Below are positions 62,057 to 64,000 of a stretch of DNA of 64,000 nt, one piece after another. This stretch comes from Oribacterium sp. (GTDB lineage Bacteria; Bacillota_A; Clostridia; Lachnospirales; Lachnospiraceae), in the NCBI GenBank assembly GCA_004554245.1, contig SFND01000001.1:137795-201794 (forward strand), given 5' to 3'. Below the pieces are notes generated by a model that had not been told where the DNA came from, searched no databases, and saw nothing but the letters and a program-made list of their open reading frames with translations. Position numbers and translations under genes: made by a program. Numbering within the stretch: position 1 is the stretch's first letter; each line of letters opens with the position of its first letter.

Positions 62057-62437
62057 ATGGGTAAAAAGCCGAAGCTTAGTAAAGACGAGACCATCGCACT
62101 GTACAACAGCTATGTACCGGTGATCTCTCAGAAAATCAAAGAGTGGAAGATGGGCGAGGATGGACTCGTGACCCTCAGTATCGAGAATAAGGGCGCGATG
62201 AATACCATCATGCAGAAGCTCTTCCGAAAACCACGCATCTCCTATGTCCATCTGGACGAAACGGGAAGCTATATCTGGCAGCAGCTGGATGGAAAAACGA
62301 ACGTGGCAGGCATCGCACAGGCGGTCCACGCACACTTCGGAGAGAAGGCGGAGCCTCTCTATGAACGTCTGCTGAAATTCTTTGAAATCGTCGAAAGCTA
62401 TGACTTCATCTTCTGGCTGAAGCCGGATGTGAGATAA
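62057..62437 (+). CDS. PqqD-like peptide-binding protein
   Basis: 126 residues from the ATG with AAGGAA seven bases upstream (a longer in-frame reading overlaps the transporter). The second half (about 65-120) matches the PqqD fold: LDETGSYIWQQLDGKTNVAGIAQAV. PqqD proteins are RiPP recognition elements that bind precursor peptides for a radical-SAM partner. Here the partner is an oligopeptide transporter and no maturase is adjacent. The N-terminal 60 residues are basic and not recognised. A terminator follows. Confidence 0.82.
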   Translation: MGKKPKLSKDETIALYNSYVPVISQKIKEWKMGEDGLVTLSIENKGAMNTIMQKLFRKPRISYVHLDETGSYIWQQLDGKTNVAGIAQAVHAHFGEKAEPLYERLLKFFEIVESYDFIFWLKPDVR

Positions 62438-62453
62438 AACAGAATATGCTCTG

Positions 62454-62486
62454 AAGGCAGTGGAGGAGACTCCGCTGCCTTTTTTG
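62454..62486 (+). terminator. terminator of the OPT/PqqD operon
   Basis: AAGGCAGTGGAG-GAGA-CTCCGCTGCCTT then four further T. Confidence 0.92.
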
Positions 62487-62547
62487 TAATAGTGCCGCTG
62501 AGGGGTCCGGCAGGAAAGGCAGAACGAAGCGTATCACCATCGATGTC

Positions 62548-62576
62548 TTGACAATCAAATGAAGCTCCATTATGAT
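62548..62576 (+). promoter_or_regulatory. promoter of the FabK-like gene
   Basis: TTGACA (62548-62553), 17 bases, TATGAT (62571-62576): close to consensus. Confidence 0.8.
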
Positions 62577-62628
62577 TATATAGTTAAATAAATTTAACTA
62601 AAATATTCGAGGCTTTATAGGAGAAGAG

Positions 62629-63681
62629 ATGAAACTGGGAACGAAGGAACTGATGGTGCCGCTTTTACAGGGCGGAATGGGCGTCGGTGTGTCGCTGGGC
62701 GGACTCGCAGGCGCTGTGGCCCGGGAAGGGGCCATGGGCTGTATCAGCACAGCCGATGTCGGCTTCCGCGAGCCGGATTTCAGGCAGCATCCGGAGGAGG
62801 CGAATCTGCGTGCGCTGGAGAAGGAAATCCGAAAGGCGAAGGACATCGCCGGCGGGCATGGCCTCATCGCCATCAATGCGATGGTCGTGACACGCCAGTT
62901 TGGCGATGCGATCCGCGCAGCGGTAAAGGCAGGCATCGATGCCGTGATTTGCGGTGCGGGTCTACCACTGAACCTGCCGGAATTTGTACCGGAGGGAAGC
63001 GCGCTGATCGCCCCGATCGTCTCGAGCGCGAAGGCGGCGACGGTCATCATACGCATGTGGCAGCGGAAATATAAGCGCTATCCTGATTTCGTTGTGATGG
63101 AAGGATACAAAGCCGGCGGACATCTCGGCTTCGATCGTGCGGATCTGCAGGAAGGCAGATGCCACAGAAATGAAGACATCATCCCGGAGCTCATTTCGGC
63201 ACTGAAGCCGTTTGAGGAAGCTGCAGGCCATCCGATCCCTGTGTTCGCCGCGGGCGGTATCTGGGACCATGACGATTTTCGGGCAATGCAGGCGGCCGGA
63301 GCGGCTGGAGTGCAGCTCGCCACCCGTTTCATCGGAAGCTATGAATGCGACGCCTCTCAGGCCTATAAGGATGTCCTTCTGAACGCAAAGGCAGAAGATC
63401 TCCGTATCATTCAGAGCCCGGTCGGTATGCCTGGACGCGCCGTGTACACCCCGCTCCTTCAGCGCATGGAAGAGGAGGGCCGCGTTGCCCCAACCCACTG
63501 CTACCGTTGCATCTCCGTATGCAATCCGGCAGAAACGAAATACTGCATCACACAGGCCCTCACAGACGCCGTACTCGGCGACGTAGAGCACGGGCTCTTC
63601 TTCTCCGGCGCCAACGTCGAACGGCTCACAAAGATGGAACACGTAAAAGACATCATTCAGGATGTAGCAGGAGAGATATAA
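62629..63681 (+). CDS. nitronate monooxygenase/FabK-like flavoprotein
   Basis: TIM-barrel FMN enzyme of 350 residues in the family shared by 2-nitropropane dioxygenase and enoyl-ACP reductase FabK. VPLLQGGMGVGVSLGGLAGAVAREG is the N-terminal signature, AGGIWDHDDFRAMQAAGAAGVQLATRF the phosphate-binding region. The C-terminal part has a Cys-rich stretch (HCYRCISVCNPAETKYC, four cysteines) absent from classic nitronate monooxygenases. No fatty-acid synthesis genes are adjacent, so the FabK role is not supported by context. AGGAGAAGAG precedes the ATG. Confidence 0.85.
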   Translation: MKLGTKELMVPLLQGGMGVGVSLGGLAGAVAREGAMGCISTADVGFREPDFRQHPEEANLRALEKEIRKAKDIAGGHGLIAINAMVVTRQFGDAIRAAVKAGIDAVICGAGLPLNLPEFVPEGSALIAPIVSSAKAATVIIRMWQRKYKRYPDFVVMEGYKAGGHLGFDRADLQEGRCHRNEDIIPELISALKPFEEAAGHPIPVFAAGGIWDHDDFRAMQAAGAAGVQLATRFIGSYECDASQAYKDVLLNAKAEDLRIIQSPVGMPGRAVYTPLLQRMEEEGRVAPTHCYRCISVCNPAETKYCITQALTDAVLGDVEHGLFFSGANVERLTKMEHVKDIIQDVAGEI

Positions 63682-64000
63682 AACGGTATGCCGCCCCTTC
63701 TGACACCCTGAAAATATTTTGAAAAAAGTGAAAATGACGCTTGACATGCCCTGGTTTGTCTGTTAAAGTATGCAACTGTCGCCGCAAGCGAAACGGACAC
63801 AAAGATCCATCGCAAGCGAATGACAAAAAGAATTTTAAAAAAGTGCTTGACACAAGCGAAACGGTTTGATAATATATACAAGCTGTCGCGAGACGAGAGC
63901 ACAACGAACCTTGAAAATCAAAGATCGATTAATACACAGACCCTGAAGATTCTAAAGAATTTTCAGAGACCAGCAATGGTCAAGCGATCAAGAGATCGCG
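63682..64000 (+). promoter_or_regulatory. tandem rRNA-type promoters and leader
   Basis: Two near-consensus promoters lie 106 bases apart: P1 TTGACA (63741-63746), N17, TAAAGT (63764-63769); P2 TTGACA (63847-63852), N17, TAATAT (63870-63875). Both are followed closely by CTGTCGC. After P2 come AACCTTGAAAATCAAAG, like the leader before clostridial 16S genes, and a CTGAA...TTCAG hairpin. The last bases hold GCGATC-AAGA-GATCGC. A 16S rRNA gene probably starts just beyond the window. The motif CAAGCGAA recurs at about 63785, 63813 and 63854. Confidence 0.75.

Noticed and set aside
63783..63864. The CAAGCGAA repeats as a CRISPR array
   Set aside because: Units are only 8-13 bases, unevenly spaced and embedded in promoter sequence.

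Overview
The window looks like a chromosomal segment of a strictly anaerobic Firmicute of class Clostridia, most likely Lachnospiraceae and fairly G+C-rich for that group. The signs are: near-universal strong Shine-Dalgarno sites, TTGACA/TATAAT-type promoters, a CIRCE-controlled hrcA-grpE-dnaK-dnaJ operon, a PerR/reverse-rubrerythrin oxidative-stress pair, the ireB-ruvX-DUF1292-RNase J string, an HPr-like protein without its catalytic histidine, pyruvate phosphate dikinase, a one-subunit glycyl-tRNA synthetase and the SCIFF ranthipeptide with its radical-SAM maturase. I see no phage, insertion sequence, transposase, CRISPR array or tRNA gene. Almost all of it is ordinary housekeeping DNA.

Layout. 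1-7.5 kb: rfbC (minus), perR and rubrerythrin, gpmI, a DegV protein and comEC. 7.6-15.9 kb: rpsT (minus), lepA, ilvE, hemW (minus), a Na+/solute symporter and holA. 16-18 kb: two secreted 3D-domain proteins. 18-29.6 kb: heat-shock operon, rsmE, cysteine desulfurase, prmA, thiI and the HPr-like gene (both minus), mtaB. 29.6-42.3 kb: ireB, ruvX, DUF1292, rnj, an MltG-like fragment, trmR, a U32 peptidase-family tRNA hydroxylation protein, an ElyC/SanA-like protein, an M16 peptidase, era, recO, glyS. 42.5-52 kb: a two-component system, ppdK, aroK, an M18 aminopeptidase, an amino-acid permease and a gluconate-dehydrogenase-like SDR. 52-64 kb: an SseB-like protein, a family 6 DNA glycosylase, SCIFF and its maturase, an Orn/Lys/Arg-decarboxylase-like enzyme, a small membrane protein, Tex, an OPT transporter with a PqqD-like partner, a FabK/nitronate-monooxygenase-like flavoprotein, and tandem promoters with a leader that probably belong to an rRNA operon starting just past the right edge.

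The gene order follows the common Firmicute order (comEC, rpsT, lepA, hemW, hrcA-grpE-dnaK-dnaJ, prmA/rsmE, mtaB, then ireB-ruvX-yrzB-mltG-trmR-trhP). The main departures are ilvE inserted between lepA and hemW, hemW reversed, and holA moved.

The most unusual content is non-coding. Two related hairpin elements of about 225-245 bp flank ilvE in opposite orientation, both pointing away from it. Their apical part and a one-sided internal bulge are conserved in sequence. Their 24-position middle helix differs at nine places, and every difference is compensated on the other strand, which points to selection (or arm-to-arm correction) for structure. Two shorter modules, resembling the basal arm of one element, lie between divergent promoters at about 0.8 kb and 8.1 kb. 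Separately, at comEC and holA a promoter element sits in the loop of the upstream gene's terminator hairpin, and comEC appears to start leaderless. The ppdK leader combines a cre site with a terminator-like hairpin.
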